In this document: piece by piece, positions 45,670-58,030 of the stretch
Position numbering within the stretch: position 1 is the first letter of the stretch
How the letters are laid out: each line of letters begins with the position of its first letter
Origin: Pycnopodia helianthoides
Lineage: Eukaryota; Echinodermata; Asteroidea; Forcipulatida; Asteriidae
Assembly: GCA_032158295.1 (NCBI GenBank)
Contig: CM063260.1
Location: 9,156,767 to 9,220,766, forward strand
Direction of reading: 5' to 3'
Length of the DNA: 64,000 nucleotides
Made by a program: the position numbers and the translations under genes
Notes under the pieces: model-generated
What the model saw: only the letters and a program-made list of their open reading frames with translations
Databases searched by the model: none
Told to the model about the DNA's origin: nothing

Positions 45670-47616
45670 TATCATGATGCAAATATTTATTCAGTACATG
45701 AACTATGAGGAATGTTTTGAAATTGTGTAGATTAGAAAACAGGTGTATTGTAAATCACATTAAGGTTCGCATTCATGGCTTAGTGAATTCTTCCCTGCCA
45801 TTCATCTCTGTGGACACTGGTTTGAATCCTGCTTCAAACAGGAGTCTCTGTATGATTTTTCAGTCCCTACCTGATCGCATGGGGGGGATGCCTGAAACAT
45901 GCACATTAGCACTGCGGTCCTCCAAATTACAACATGTAGCAGAGTCCTATCTTATTAACCAGCGTTAACTAGTGATAATTTGATTTGGTTTGTAAATGAC
46001 GGTCATCTTGGAATTGCTCTTGCTCAAATGTTTTGGGAGATATGCAGTGATCCATGCAAATATTATGTGATAATGATATCATATCAGGGCGTGTGTGTAC
46101 ATTCAAAGAAAGAGGTAAAAACAGAAATTTTTAATGTATGCAAATTAAGCATACTTCCCTTTTTCTGTTTTTTTTTAAATGTTGTTTTGGAGGAATTTAA
46201 GAGACTTTTCAAATGTTGCACTTTTGTCTAGGTCAAACCTTTATTTTGCACAGATTGACTAAGCTAATAAGTTGGTGTTTTCCTCCCACACCTAAAGCTG
46301 AAATTTCTTCATAAGTACTTTGTAATTTCATGCCTACAGGTTACAGTGCAAGGCACTTAGATATACCTACAGGCATTTGATGAATTGTCCCCCCCCCCTC
46401 ACTCCAACCAGATTGCCAAAACTTCGTATGATCTCTCATCTAGTTTTCATTAATATGATACCACAGTGACTGTTATGTCACAGCCCGTTTGTAATAAACA
46501 CTGATCCATTAAGCCCCACCCCCATCCCCGTTTAGATTTCCTTTAATGTACACTGATAAAACTGTTCCTTTGAAATGCTAAATCCATTACGGCAGAGTTT
46601 ACTACCTTGCACAATAATGTTTTTAGAAACTCAAGAATAATGAGCGACAATTGTTTCAGTAACTTCCTTTTTTATTGTTAACATTTATTTGTTTGCAATA
46701 CAAATCAGTAAAACAACTCAATTAAAGTTTGAAAAAAAAAATCAACTGGTTTAACGCCTTCAGTCCATCCTGGTTCCAAACAAATCAACAATCAAGTTAT
46801 TTTTTACGTGTAAATGTCTCTTGTGAATCAGGGAGCTAGGCAGCAGCAGACATACATGTACCAGGCAATTTTCCATTTCATGCTAAGCATGTGAAACACT
46901 TCCACCTACCTGGTACATGTAAGTCTGGTGCCTGCCACCTGTAGAATACCCCAAAGTTTCCCATTACTTACAGCATTGGTTTCATGGTGAGAAATAAACT
47001 ACCATCACTTTATGAACACAGAATGGCCTTTGGTAGACTCATGACTTATTAATTCAAACACCTTAAACTGGACACATGGTGTGCTCATGTTGCAAGCAAA
47101 CTTGGTTATAAAAGAACATAGCTATCATTGTAGACAGGGGGGGGGGAGGTAGCCCAGAACCCTTGCCTCCCCAATAAATGAAATCACAAAAATGCAAAAA
47201 TGAATGGTTTGATACATTAAAAGCCCCTCCCCAAATTATGTCTTTGCCTCCCCCCCCAACAACAAAAAATGTTTCTACCACTAATTGTAGAGCACTTCAA
47301 TTTGTTTTAAAAAGAAGCATTGGTATAGACAAGACCTGAACTTTCATCTTATGCCTATGCCTATCAAATGTGTTTCTTTCTGCCAAAATGAATCTTTCAT
47401 GATATGTCACTTGTAATTGCTTAGATTTGCACGATAACATAAGCGTTTCATGTCGTTCTGGCATTCAAGTGTAAAGACTACACTTGCCTTTTTTTTTTTA
47501 ATGAATGAATATGCATAAAACCAGATATTGCAGCGACCAGATCCAAACGCAAGATTTGTGGGATTGAAATTTTCTTTGAGTAAAGTTAGAAGATTGGTAA
47601 GGATTAGAAGTGCTTA

Positions 47617-47917
47617 AAAAGTGTGTCTATTTCTCGGTTTCAGGCACCAGAGGCTTGATTTTTTACCCCTAAAAAAGCCAAAAGCTCAGAGCTTGCGGGG
47701 GCTTAGCCCCCTGGACCCCCACTATCGATGTTACAGTAAATTTAGAAGATTTATATGGATCTGATTTCCTATAAAAGTGTGTCTATTTCTCTGTTTTAGG
47801 CATATGGAGGCTTGATTTTTAACCTCACAGAACGCCAAAGGCTCAGAGCTTCAGGGGGCTTCGCCCCTGGACCCCACACATTTTTGGTTTACCCTCTATT
47901 ACAAAATCCTGGTTGCA
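47617..47917. repeat. Imperfect direct duplication, two copies of about 140 bp
   Basis: Both copies contain AAGTGTGTCTATTTCTC, GGAGGCTTGATTTTT or AGAGGCTTGATTTTT, CCAAA(A)GCTCAGAGCTT and a GGGGGCTT.GCCCC(C)TGGACCCC end. The GGGGCTTCGCCCCTGGACCC motif is often seen at dispersed repeat ends in marine invertebrates, but I do not know the class. Confidence 0.8.
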
Positions 47918-48296
47918 CCGTTGTGCCACCCGGTTAAACAAATCCTGGATCCGCCACTGATTGCTTAATACCCCCAGCAAAGTAAAGGCACACTACTAGT
48001 AAGCAGATGTGACAGAACATTGCAACCCATTGTGACATGTGTCATTGAATCTTATTCAACTTTTATAAAATTTTGCTTACAGGTAACAACTTTATGAAAT
48101 TTGCCCCCATCAGGATCTTGAATATGAAAATCTTGGAATTTACACCAAATGCTAAGGAGATTTCCTATTGAAATAATCAGGCTTTTTTTCTTTTTCGGTG
48201 CACTAGAGCAGCCCATACTTGTGTTACAAAGTCCGTTTCCAGTGTTCATGTAGAAGAAAAACCTCTCTACTCAAAACTCTCCAGAGTTTGTGTTCA

Positions 48297-48471
48297 GGGC
48301 CCAACTTCATAGAGCTGCTTCTACACAAACAAGCACAGCACAAAACAATTGTACTTACCAGAAAAAAGGTTACTAGGCAAAATATTATGTCAAGTGTACC
48401 ATTATGATTGGCTCGGCAGAAATTTGTTAAGCAATATTTTCTACTTTAAGCAGGTCTATGAACTTGGGCCC
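48297..48471. mobile_element. Foldback MITE, GGGCCCAA family, copy 3
   Basis: GGGCCCAACTTCATAGAGCTGC at the left (22 bases, of which the first 20 are GGGCCCAACTTCATAGAGCT) and a partly matching right end AGGTCTATGAACTTGGGCCC. Shortened relative of 2585-2852. Confidence 0.75.
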
Positions 48472-50624
48472 GCCCTGGACTGGACCCAGGAGCAAAATCC
48501 ATTGATACACTCACTCTATGATTACTCAACACCCAATGATGAGATTGGTATGCCTAGCCTCTTGCTAAGAGTTGGCAGTCTGGGCTCAGTAACAAAGCTA
48601 ACAAGTTATGGATTATGTAGGATATGGGGTAGTTATGGTCAATTAACCCAGCATCCTGTATCAATGTTGGGCTCAAGCTTGTACTCTTTGCACAAAACGC
48701 TTCACATACTTTAACAATGCAATTATTGATTCCACATTGCACATGTTGCATGGGGGTGCTGATTTGGTTTACAACCAGTGTCTAGAGTTGTAGACAGATC
48801 TGTTGGATAAAAGAGTTGGGCCATGTCCAAATCAAGTGACTCTGGCCATAGCCATAGCGTGGCAACAATGTTAAAACAATAGGAAATTTGGGGCACTCTG
48901 CCATAGCCACTGCTAAAGCCATTACTTTGAATGTGGCTTGTTTACTTGTGAATGTGTTGGCGTAAATTCCAAGTGCCATTGGGTGCTACTTTCACAGGTG
49001 TGCATGTTCATTTTGTATGCAAGTGTTTAATTTTACAAAGCTTTGCAGCTCACGAGTTGACTTCTCAGCCAATGGATCATTCTTTAATTGTCACATACAG
49101 ATCACCATGACAATAAAACTTTTGAGAAAGATTTGCACAGGAAAAGAAAATAACAAAAATTTGCTTGTGACGACCATGTGAGAAACATGTACATATGTAA
49201 ATGTCCTTTGATTAGATAGTTCGGAGAATGCACACATTACCAACAAATGACATTACCTGGCAAGTCTGCTGCCACCTAGTGTTCCTGAAAGTCATGCACA
49301 GGTAACAGCAAAGGGTTTGGTCCAGAATGTCTACTCCACAGACTCATGATGTACATGTACCATTTAAAGAAATAATCTTGATTGGTCAGTTTATGAACAA
49401 AGTGGCTGAGGTTGACTGCACTCGCATAAACAAACTGTCATCTTTCTACATGTTTAAATTTAGCATACACATGTACATGTACATGAATACTAGCGAGAAT
49501 GTACATGTGTACATGTACCACAATAGTCATGACATTGGGGGAAAAAACAAAAGAACAAAGAAAATAATAAAAGAGCACTAACAAATCAATTTTAAAGCAA
49601 ACAAGATTTCCTTTTAACATTAATGGATGCTGAAATTAATTGTAACATAAATTTATTGATTGCCTTTCTAAAAACTACAATTTTTTAAGCTCAAAGTTTA
49701 TCCACAAATGGCCCCCTTTTGTTGTGGAGCTGAATGTAAATGCTGTGTACCGAATCTGACTTGCTGTGTTATTTTTTCATCATGCCTTTTAGGCCCTTTT
49801 CAAACCATGACTTTGGTTCCATCAGCTTGTTTAAAGGCACATATCAAAAGCGCATGTTTTTAAAATTAACTGGTGGAGCCGGAGCCCAAGCTGTGGTTTG
49901 GAAAAAGGATCTTAAACCCCTCTACGCGTGGCTAGTCTGTACTTGGTCTGACTTTGTGGGAGTCAAATTGCCTGTTGGGGTGTGTGTGTGGCCTAAAATA
50001 TGCACTGCACAGTTACACATAGTGAATCTCACTCCAAAAACGGCGCAATCAAGACTTGTCGTGATGATGACGTCAGGTCAATTGAGTCAATACAATACAA
50101 TCACACTTTGTGAGGGCATTACATGTAGATATCCAATGCCACTTACTGTAGAGACATTACATTGTAAATAGAAACACACCAAGGAGTTTAATAATATAAC
50201 TTATCCATCAAATTGTTATCTGCACCGAACACAGGAAGTACTTGTTGACGTGTTAGTTTGTTTACTCCTTTAAAGTGACTACTTCCTGACAGCGTAATCA
50301 GAGATATAATTAACATCAAGTCTGTATTAATTCTCTGAATATGTGTCAAAATAATGGCATAAAAAACTTGAGAAGGTACATATAATTTAACCAAATGTAC
50401 CTAGTCCACTCATGTACAATTGTCTCATCAGTGGCTGATCAGACATTAAGAGTTTGTTAGAAAAAAATTGTTTGCCTTGGGCCGATGGTATTTGTAAACA
50501 GGAAGGTTCATTATTATGAACATATAAAAATGTACATTTTTACCAACATACATACATGTACATAAGCCATGTAATGGATGTTCTCTAGGCTGTGATGCAG
50601 AGTTATTGATCACTTTTCTGCAGC

Positions 50625-53600
50625 CTATTTAGTCTTCACTTTCTTAGCTGGAGGCGAGTCAGATTCTGTTTTATGGCTGTAATTCAACTCACTAGCATTC
50701 AAGGTCTCTTGGACATTTTCAATATCTGCTTTCAGCTTCTCTGTGTAGTTAATGCCATCATCATGTGAAATCTGTGACTTATTATCCAATGACACGAGAG
50801 ATTCTTCATCAAGGGTTACACCAACCTTCACAACACCTGTGTCTTCTGACATCTTACTGTGGTCAATTGAAGTTTGTAATAACAAGGCTGTAGAGTCGAG
50901 GGAGAAATCTGTACCTTTATCAGCTGCAATCTCCATCCCAGGGTCAACCAATGAACTCTTGCTTTGTTTGCTTGGGGTTTGATCTTGGACTGCTGAGGTT
51001 GTAGAGTCATCTGCAATCTCCTTCTCAGGGTTAACCACCATGCTCTCTATGTGCTTCTTTGGGATGTTTTGACGACTGAATGAGGTTGAAGGTTCAGTGG
51101 ATGACACATTACCTTGATTAGATTCTCTGTCTTTCCTAGGGATCGGGATTGAGGTGATGGCGTGGATACTTGGGGTGTGTGTTTGCTTTATATGACCAGA
51201 CGACACTTTACCTGTGCTTTCACTGTCGAGTCCCTTTGATGTTTGCTTTGAGGAATTTACACTTGGCTTGGTTGCGCTAGATCGCGATGTCAACTTTGTG
51301 AACATCAGAATGGGACGGCAGAAACCTACACAAAAACAAACATGATGTGAAGCAAGTTTTAAAGATCTGGTAATTAGAAATGTCCCAGGGGTCGATTTCA
51401 CAAAACTCTTCTAAGAGATTAGGAACTAGTCCTAAGTTAGGACCAGTACTTAGGACTAGTCCTATCTCTTAGCATTGCCTAGGACTACTCCTAAGTTAGG
51501 AAGAGTTTTGTGAAATCGACCCCAGATGATATAACAAAGAAAGTGTTGATGTGATGTAATTATTGGATGTTACATTGTTGCCTCTTCTCAGCCTTACCAC
51601 CCTGACTGGATCAATATGACCTGGGCAGAGTTGTGGTCCACCACACCTACACAGCTTAAGACCTACATCAACATCCCATCAAGAAAACCACTGGGATGTG
51701 AACTTCCACGAAAGTCATGGACCAACCTGAACCGTCTGAGATCAGGTACTGGTCGTACCCAGCAATATCTTTCTGATCTCTGCGTGTGCGGATCCACCCA
51801 GACTATAAGCCATATAATCCAGGAGTGCAAAATCTTCGGACCCCCAAACGGTGCTGCTGGCCTTACGACCCTTGATGACAACACTATTAACTGGCTCTCC
51901 TCAGACCTGCCAGTCTAGGCGATTTAAGATGGTGACCATACGAACGGACGAACGAACGAACTTGGTATGTAATAGGTAACAGTGGTAATTAATGGTTGGA
52001 AATCCTCCCCTAATCATATAGAGCTTGATCTCTTATGTGCAAGGTGCACCCCATTCACTATATAATGTGAACGCCACTCTTGCCATGAAGAGAAAAGTTC
52101 TTTTGATACATGTTTGTGTGTCAAGCCTGAGAAAGCATCTTACTTTGGCTTCAGATGCCATGGTCCTAATACATGTAAGGAGCATTGCAGAAGCACTAAT
52201 GCTCCCGGTCTGCCAAAGGTACACATTCTGTACATTAAGCTTGGGCGGTTCCTTCAGTTACCCGGTTCTGACCAATCCAAATTAAGAACCGGACCCGCGG
52301 GTCTGCTCCTATGCATAACCAGGTACCTGTTTTTGTCAGTTCCAACTTCAAATTTTGGAGTCCCAATCACCGAGACCGAGTCTCAAACTGCTCTTATTTT
52401 GGTATTAAAACAGTCCCCGAAACAGCAGTTTGAAAAATAGTTAAACTTTCAACTGCGATTTTCTCCAAACATGGAGCTTTGGCTGTGGAGCACCAAACGT
52501 CATGTTTGTGGAGCGACCGATGAATTACTTCCAAAATTACTGAGAACTACATCTAAAAATGTTCTTGAATGCCAACGCTGTACGGTTAACTATTACCTTT
52601 GGATTTGTTGAGTGGCGTCCCAATGGTCTCACAGCTGGAGAATCCAATGCTACTAGAGAGAAGATAATCTTTAAACTTATCTGGCTTCAAATGAATCTGC
52701 TTGTAGTTCTTATATATTGTCTCCTGTTTGTGTTCATAAAAGAAAATTCCATTGTTAGCATACGACAATCCATTAAGGGAACCTGGTCAGAGTGGTACAT
52801 ACATGTAACAAGAATGTAACGATCTACAAAGGTTAATGGTAACGCCCCCACCAAGGAAACATTATCTCTGAAGCGTTGGCTTTTCAAGACAACCACAAGA
52901 CAAGTCAAAGACAACTTCAAAGCTACCTCACAAGATCATACATGTGTAGTCCCAACAAGAAAGCATTTCAAATCTTACACTTTCAAATAAGTTAATCCTT
53001 TAACCTGAAGGCAGTTTAAAAGCCTGGTATAAAGTATGGCTATCAAACATAATGTAATGAAGAAATCAACAAAGATGGTCATTTGTTTTGTTTCAAACTT
53101 TCTTGTGTTTCCTTCCTTGTTATTATGCACAGTGGATGGATACATTTTCTTCCTCAATAAAACATAATATTCCTTGTACTGACGTCACATACGGCCAGTG
53201 TCTGCTCAAAGTCTGACAATACCCATTCATTAGCTAGCCCCATTCAACCATGCAGCTTACATGCATCGGGGTGCATCCCCTATGGGTGGGTATGGCGGTT
53301 TTAACCTCTTGGCTTCCCTTGCATGCTTTGGCAGTTGAAATTACTAACCTAGGCCTATTAAAAAGATTTTGCAAATAGTCTTTTTCAGTTTGCTCAAATT
53401 CACTTGCCTATATTGATTGCAGCCGGTTAGAAATGGACCTACAATGTCATCTCAAAAATGCCACTGGGTGTCGAAGGACATGTACGAACAAAATTCAACA
53501 GCTGTTTCATATGACAGCTACAGCTAAGCGAGCTGCATACGGAGGTGGGTACCACATGTACAGAGGCTGGAGTCTGACAAAGCGCATCCATGCACTTTTG

Positions 53601-56600
53601 TTGCGGACACATTACATGTACATGTAGTTTAAAAACCACCGACCCACCCAAAAGGGATGTGCCCCGATGCAAGCTGCACGATTGAATGGGCTGGCAGTGT
53701 AGCTAAGGGTTCACCTTTGCCACACACACTAATGGGGCTAGGTTCTAGTGAGCTATCATGCACTGCAAAAACTTGCTAAAAATACATGGTATATATAATG
53801 TATGTAGACACACTGTCATAAGTCCAAGAAATTCAAACTTCTGAACAACTTAGGATTTTCCCTTATAGCCGGACTTTATATCCACCCAGACTTTCCAGTG
53901 TGTAGCGTGCACAGGCAGGCCCCTACCATACTCTTCGTTTCACCCATACAAAGAGTGACAACAGGTTCTGGAAAACATGTCTTGTAAAATCCCTTTCCAG
54001 GGGTAACCTGATTCCAGACCTTTGTCCCATTGTTGTACAAATGTGGCACACAAGAATGGACAGGCTACCACCAATGTTCGTCATTATATTTGGCTCAATG
54101 GAAAACATGCCTTGCACACATTGTGACTACATGTCTGCACAACACTACACGTATGCATGACATGTCCCCATATTGGATGATTTGGCAAACTTACAGTAAG
54201 CTTCTTCTTCTTAGTATAGGAGGGCCAAGCCTGAGGCTCTAAGATGAACCTTCCTCCAGGACGGAGAGCCAAGAAGACTCTCCGGAACATTTTCTTGAGG
54301 CCAGCATCTCCCCAGTTGAGATGGATCCATTTTGTGACACTGAGACACAGAATAATGTCATATTCTGGTTTCTGTAGCTCCATAATGGCTTCATTCTCCG
54401 GTACATAGTTGGCCTGCAGTGTAAATGTAACAAGAGTTTAAATGACAATGTTAGGCACACAAATGTAATGCATTACCCTTAAGTCTTAATGATTTCTTTT
54501 ACCAGACACAAGTATGATAGGCCTTCATGCGTATTTATGTATACATATGTACATATCCACCACTGTACCTCGATTATAAGCATTCCTGGTTCCCTGACGC
54601 TTGAATGCTCCCGTTGTTTTTTAAGGAACAGAGTTTGAGTGAATAAATCACAGGTGGACATCAGACCTTCCCCCCACATAAAAGTTTTCACCACTTATTA
54701 AAAAAAACATCTTTAAAATCTTTGGCCTGGGCCCCTTCAATCAAATCTTTTTCTACGCTAAAAACTATGCACAACAAGGTTGTGTAATATTTAGCTTAAA
54801 GGCCCTGTACACTATTGGTAAGATCGAAAAACACAATGTTCACAGATTCACACATAACTTACATGAATTAAAGTAAGTAATGGTAGAAAGGTTTCCTTAA
54901 AATATTTCTGCCTAAAATGCTATCGTTTCTGAGAAACGAGTAAAACAATAGTAATTATCGCACGCGATAATTTGAAAAAACAGAAAACACATAAGATCTC
55001 TTTTCACTATTTTCTCGTGACCTCGATGACCAATTGAGCTCAAACTTTCACAGGTTTGTTTGTTCATGCATGTTTAATCACACAAAATGTGGACACTGAT
55101 TTTGAGCTGTTACCAAAAGTGTACAATACCTTTAAAGGGACACGTTGTCTTGGATCGGTCGAGTTGGTCTAGATACAAAGCGTTTGTAACCATTGCTATA
55201 AAATGCATATGGTTAGAAAGATGTTTTAAAAGTAGAATACAATGGATCCACACAAATATGCCTCGAAATTGCATGGTTTTCCTTGAACTTTGCGAACTAA
55301 CACGGCGGCCATTTTGTTGAGTCAAAAGTTTGACTCCATAAAATGGTCGACTGTGTTAGTTCACGATGTAAAAGGAAAACCACGCAATTTCAAAGCATAT
55401 TTGTGTGGATCAATCATTGTATTCTACTTTTACAACATCTTTCTAACCATATGCATTTTATAACAAACGGTTTACAAATGCTTTTTATAGACCAACTCGG
55501 CCGATTCAAGGCAAGTATACCTTTAATATAAAGTAAAACAAGCTCTACAATTTTACAAAATAGATGGCAATATTAACAATTTAAACAAATATTTAACTTC
55601 AACTTGTACTAAATGATTACCATCACTCCCGAACCCCTTTTAGTTTTAGCGATTTACCAGAATCCATCCTCACTCTAACAAAATCCAGCACCATTATTAT
55701 GGTGACTCAACACTCAAACTGTTGGACTAGGATTATCTATGGCGGTCAAATAATGTGCGTAAATGTATGCCCGATTCCATATTCAAACAATCAGTAATAC
55801 TACTACAGTACTAGCAGTGCAGTCTTCGGTCCAACCAAATCAAACAAAACACAAGTAGTTGTTGATGGGTCTGGCTGGGGGCGGTTAGGGATAAAAGGTT
55901 AAACTTCTGTTTAAATTTTCATTAACTTTTCTCAAACTTACACATCTGAAGAGAATGTTCCCAGGAAACTTTGATGAAGATATCTCTTTTGAATGCCCTC
56001 TTGGTTTGATAGGTCCATACAATTTCTCCATGGAGGCTGGAAACTTGTGCTGTTTGCCGTCTTTTTCCCCTTCAAGACAGTGGCGGATGTTTTTCCGAGC
56101 GATTCCAATAAGAACCGGGTCTATGTCAATCCCAGTGATTCGTTCCGGGCTAAATGTTTTGGCAACAAAGAGAGTCACATGACCAGAGTTGCAGCCAATG
56201 TCTAAACATGTCTTCCCATCAAACCAGTCTTTCTTTAGGAATGAAACTCTAGGGTCATCTTCTTGATCTGGATTTCGGTAACCATAGTAACGATGATAAT
56301 TTCCATATTGAAATTTCTTGTTTTGGTCTTTGAACTTTGGCTGTACTTTGGTTTCCTTGCTGGTTTGGCGTTTGTATTTGCGTTTCTCAGGTGTTACTTT
56401 ATCTGTGATTTGAGTTGACACTTTCTCTGATGTCTCGGCTGCTGATTTAGGTTCTGGTTCCATTACTAGGAGAGCTCGTGAGATTTTTGTAGTCGGTTCC
56501 TGCTTCTTACGTTTGCGATGACTCGGCCCACAATCTGGCAAAACTGGGGAAACTATTTTATCAGGAATTGTTGATGTACTTCCATGGTGAAGTGGTTTGA

Positions 56601-57291
56601 TGCCATCCAACTTCAAATTAGCTGGCTTGTTAATGATGGTGGCTTCATCTGCACTGTGTGACTCACTAGGTTTATCTATTCGTTTCTTTCTCTTCTTTCC
56701 TGTCGACTTTGGTGTCAGGGTTCTCGTCAAGTTTGCTTCATCGTCAGTCTGACTGAAAACTGTATTAAGCTGCAGTGGATCAGTCACATCAATTGGGACA
56801 ATGACTGGATTTGGGTCCTTATTAACATGTGGAAGTGGCGATGAGATTGGAGTGGCAGCATTTAGCACACGGGAGATTTCTTCATTGCAGAGACTATTAA
56901 GGTTCAAGGGATCTGTATTACAACCCCCCATTAAGAAATGGGGATGAGTGGTGTTTCGGTCGCTTGTTTTTCGGCGTTTCCGTCCCATCTGTTTGTGGTT
57001 TCCTGGGTGTGCAGATGTGTTTTGACGCTTCTTTTTTGTACTGGCATCATCTGCATCATGTGACTGCTTGCTAGACAACTGTTGACAATTGTTACTGCGC
57101 TCATTTGTAGGTGGATCATTTGTTGAAGTTGATAAACTGTAACTTGAAAAATTCCCCTCATCATCTGGCCTTGACCAAGCTTCACTCCCAGAAATGCCAC
57201 AAATTGAAGAATTGTTGACTGTCCCTGACCTCTTATCCCATGAATCTGTGTGACCAGCATTAGCTGCAAACGTTTCAGCCTGTCCCGACAT
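50625..57291 (-). CDS. MEPCE: 7SK snRNA methylphosphate capping enzyme, four exons, extended C-terminus
   Basis: Exons in reading order: 57291-55942, 54413-54195, 52723-52597 and 51325-50625; together 2397 bases (798 residues), with frame kept at each junction. The SAM-dependent enzyme puts a methyl on the gamma-phosphate of 7SK RNA and stays in the 7SK/P-TEFb complex in the nucleus. The first 326 residues are polar and basic, with NLS-like KKRKKR. The Bin3 methyltransferase follows: [14 protein letters not shown] (from 327), SAM motif LDIGCNSG (363-370), GIDID (387-391), [13 protein letters not shown] (474-486), FRR...LRPGG, and [21 protein letters not shown], then [13 protein letters not shown]. 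Vertebrate MEPCE ends soon after that last motif; here about 222 more residues follow (577-798), Ser/Thr/Asp/Lys-rich, ending [15 protein letters not shown] 57291 is used; an in-frame GTG 39 bases upstream is not a likely start. Confidence 0.94.
51388..51523. mobile_element. Palindromic MITE, GGGGTCGATTTCACAAAAC ends
   Basis: A 136-bp element with perfect 23-base inverted ends (GGGGTCGATTTCACAAAACT plus CTT) and an interior made of TAGGACTAGTCCTA and CCTAAGTTAGGA palindromes. In MEPCE intron 3; relative at 24105-24262. Confidence 0.9.
51600..51950 (+). mobile_element. Non-LTR retrotransposon polymerase C-terminal fragment
   Basis: An open frame (51616-51918) reads [17 protein letters not shown], then [16 protein letters not shown] and ends WLSSDLPV. 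The W..LNRLR(S/T)G.GR and C.CG..QT..HI...C pattern is the zinc-knuckle-like end of jockey/RTE/CR1-clade polymerases. It is followed by an untranslated tail ending in (GAAC)n near 51940-51960, like a LINE 3' end. It lies in MEPCE intron 3, antisense to the gene, and is 5' truncated. Confidence 0.8.
54796..55135. mobile_element. TTAA MITE family C
   Basis: TTAA at 54796-54799 and 55132-55135; ends AAGGCCCTGTACACTATTGG and (reversed) AAGGTATTGTACACTTTTGG. It contains CTCGTGACCTCGATGACCAA and TTTCACAGGTTTGTTTG, related to the inner parts of families A and B. In MEPCE intron 1. Its right TTAA is the left TTAA of the next element. Confidence 0.88.
55132..55526. mobile_element. Long-hairpin TTAA MITE family D
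   Basis: The left half from AAGGGACACGTTGTCTTGG and the right half (reversed, AAGGTATACTTGCCTTGAA) pair along almost the whole 395 bp, with about 190-base arms meeting near 55325 (GAGTCAAA and TTTGACTC). TTAA at 55132-55135 and 55523-55526. In MEPCE intron 1, about 415 bases from the end of exon 1. A transcript would form a long near-perfect double-stranded RNA stem. Confidence 0.92.
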
Positions 57292-57423
57292 TTTGAAAAC
57301 AATAAACAAGTTCGAATTTCTTAAGTCCACGTGCTTGTGTGTACAACAACACGAAGGTCAAAGGCCATAGCTCATCGACTAATTTGCATAAAATAGAGCC
57401 CTTCAATAAACATGGTGCCAGCC

Positions 57424-57663
57424 TTACTGGGTTTCTAGCAGTCCTGAACTAAACGAAGACATCGAGATATTCACGTTCAAATAGCTCAATGATACAGCTC
57501 CAAATTGTTCCAATCTTTGTACAGTTATTTGACGCGGTACTTCCGTTACCGCTTGCCTTACTTTGTTTCGACAATGGTTGAACTGTTTGCTCCAAACGAT
57601 CTGAAAACCCGTGCTCTTGGTGGATGCTTGAGGTCCCAAATTCAGCCAGGAGACCTTACTCAT
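57424..57663 (-). CDS. Unrecognised 79-residue reading frame upstream of MEPCE
   Basis: ATG 57663 opens MSKVSWLNLGPQASTKSTGF and runs to a stop at 57424, 132 bases before the MEPCE start and on the same strand. Codon choice looks less AT-biased than in nearby random frames. There is a possible splice donor (AAA|GTAAGG) inside, after about 34 codons. It could be a first exon of another transcript, part of the MEPCE 5' leader, or chance. I recognise no domain. Confidence 0.2.
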   Translation of the reverse strand: MSKVSWLNLGPQASTKSTGFQIVWSKQFNHCRNKVRQAVTEVPRQITVQRLEQFGAVSLSYLNVNISMSSFSSGLLETQ

Positions 57664-57907
57664 TGACACTATACACGACTATGTGATCTTGTGAACGAGT
57701 GAGATCACGACATGTACACACACAAGCCCAGTCAGTATATGCACCAACACATCTAGTTCAACTGTGTGGGCATCGTGCACTGCATGCACTGTGCATTATG
57801 TACACACATTGCAACACCGTTTAATACGTTTTCAATGCGTACGAACAATATTGGTCACAAGAGGGCACTGTTCAAGCACGTTCAACGTTTTGTCTGCGTA
57901 TGATGTG

Positions 57908-58030
57908 GCCGTATCCAAATTGGCGGCCTCAGCTAGCGGCTACGACTGTTGCTAAGGGTGTTGTTAAGGACGTCATATACTTCAACGTATGATGACGTGG
58001 TGATCCAGCCGTAGCCGTAGCTGTAGCAGT
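57908..58030. repeat. Small inverted-end repeat (TACGGCTACG family), copy 2
   Basis: AGCTAGCGGCTACGACTGTT at the left and CCAGCCGTAGCCGTAGCTGT at the right pair partly; the middle GACGTCATATACTTCAACG resembles the copy at 10872-11030. Confidence 0.55.

Larger units (their letters stand above)
41220..50624. other. Intergenic between DNAJC16 and MEPCE 3' ends (convergent)
   Basis: The two genes point toward each other. No frame here resembles a known protein; the largest, 49740-50171 (143 codons), has no recognised domain. Part of the left end is likely DNAJC16 3' untranslated sequence. The region holds a minisatellite (41866-42115), MITEs (42410, 43653, 44722, 45458, 48297), a two-copy 140-bp duplication (47617-47917) and scattered TACATGTA-rich stretches (for example 49460-49520). 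Confidence 0.45.

Noticed and set aside
49740..50171. A 143-codon plus-strand frame between DNAJC16 and MEPCE
   Set aside because: No domain or motif was recognised, and no splice or promoter context supports it. It may be chance, though its length keeps it marginal.
57292..57330. Thirteen-residue N-terminal extension of MEPCE from an upstream GTG
   Set aside because: It needs a non-ATG start; ATG 57291 is adequate, and the extension shows no conservation I know.
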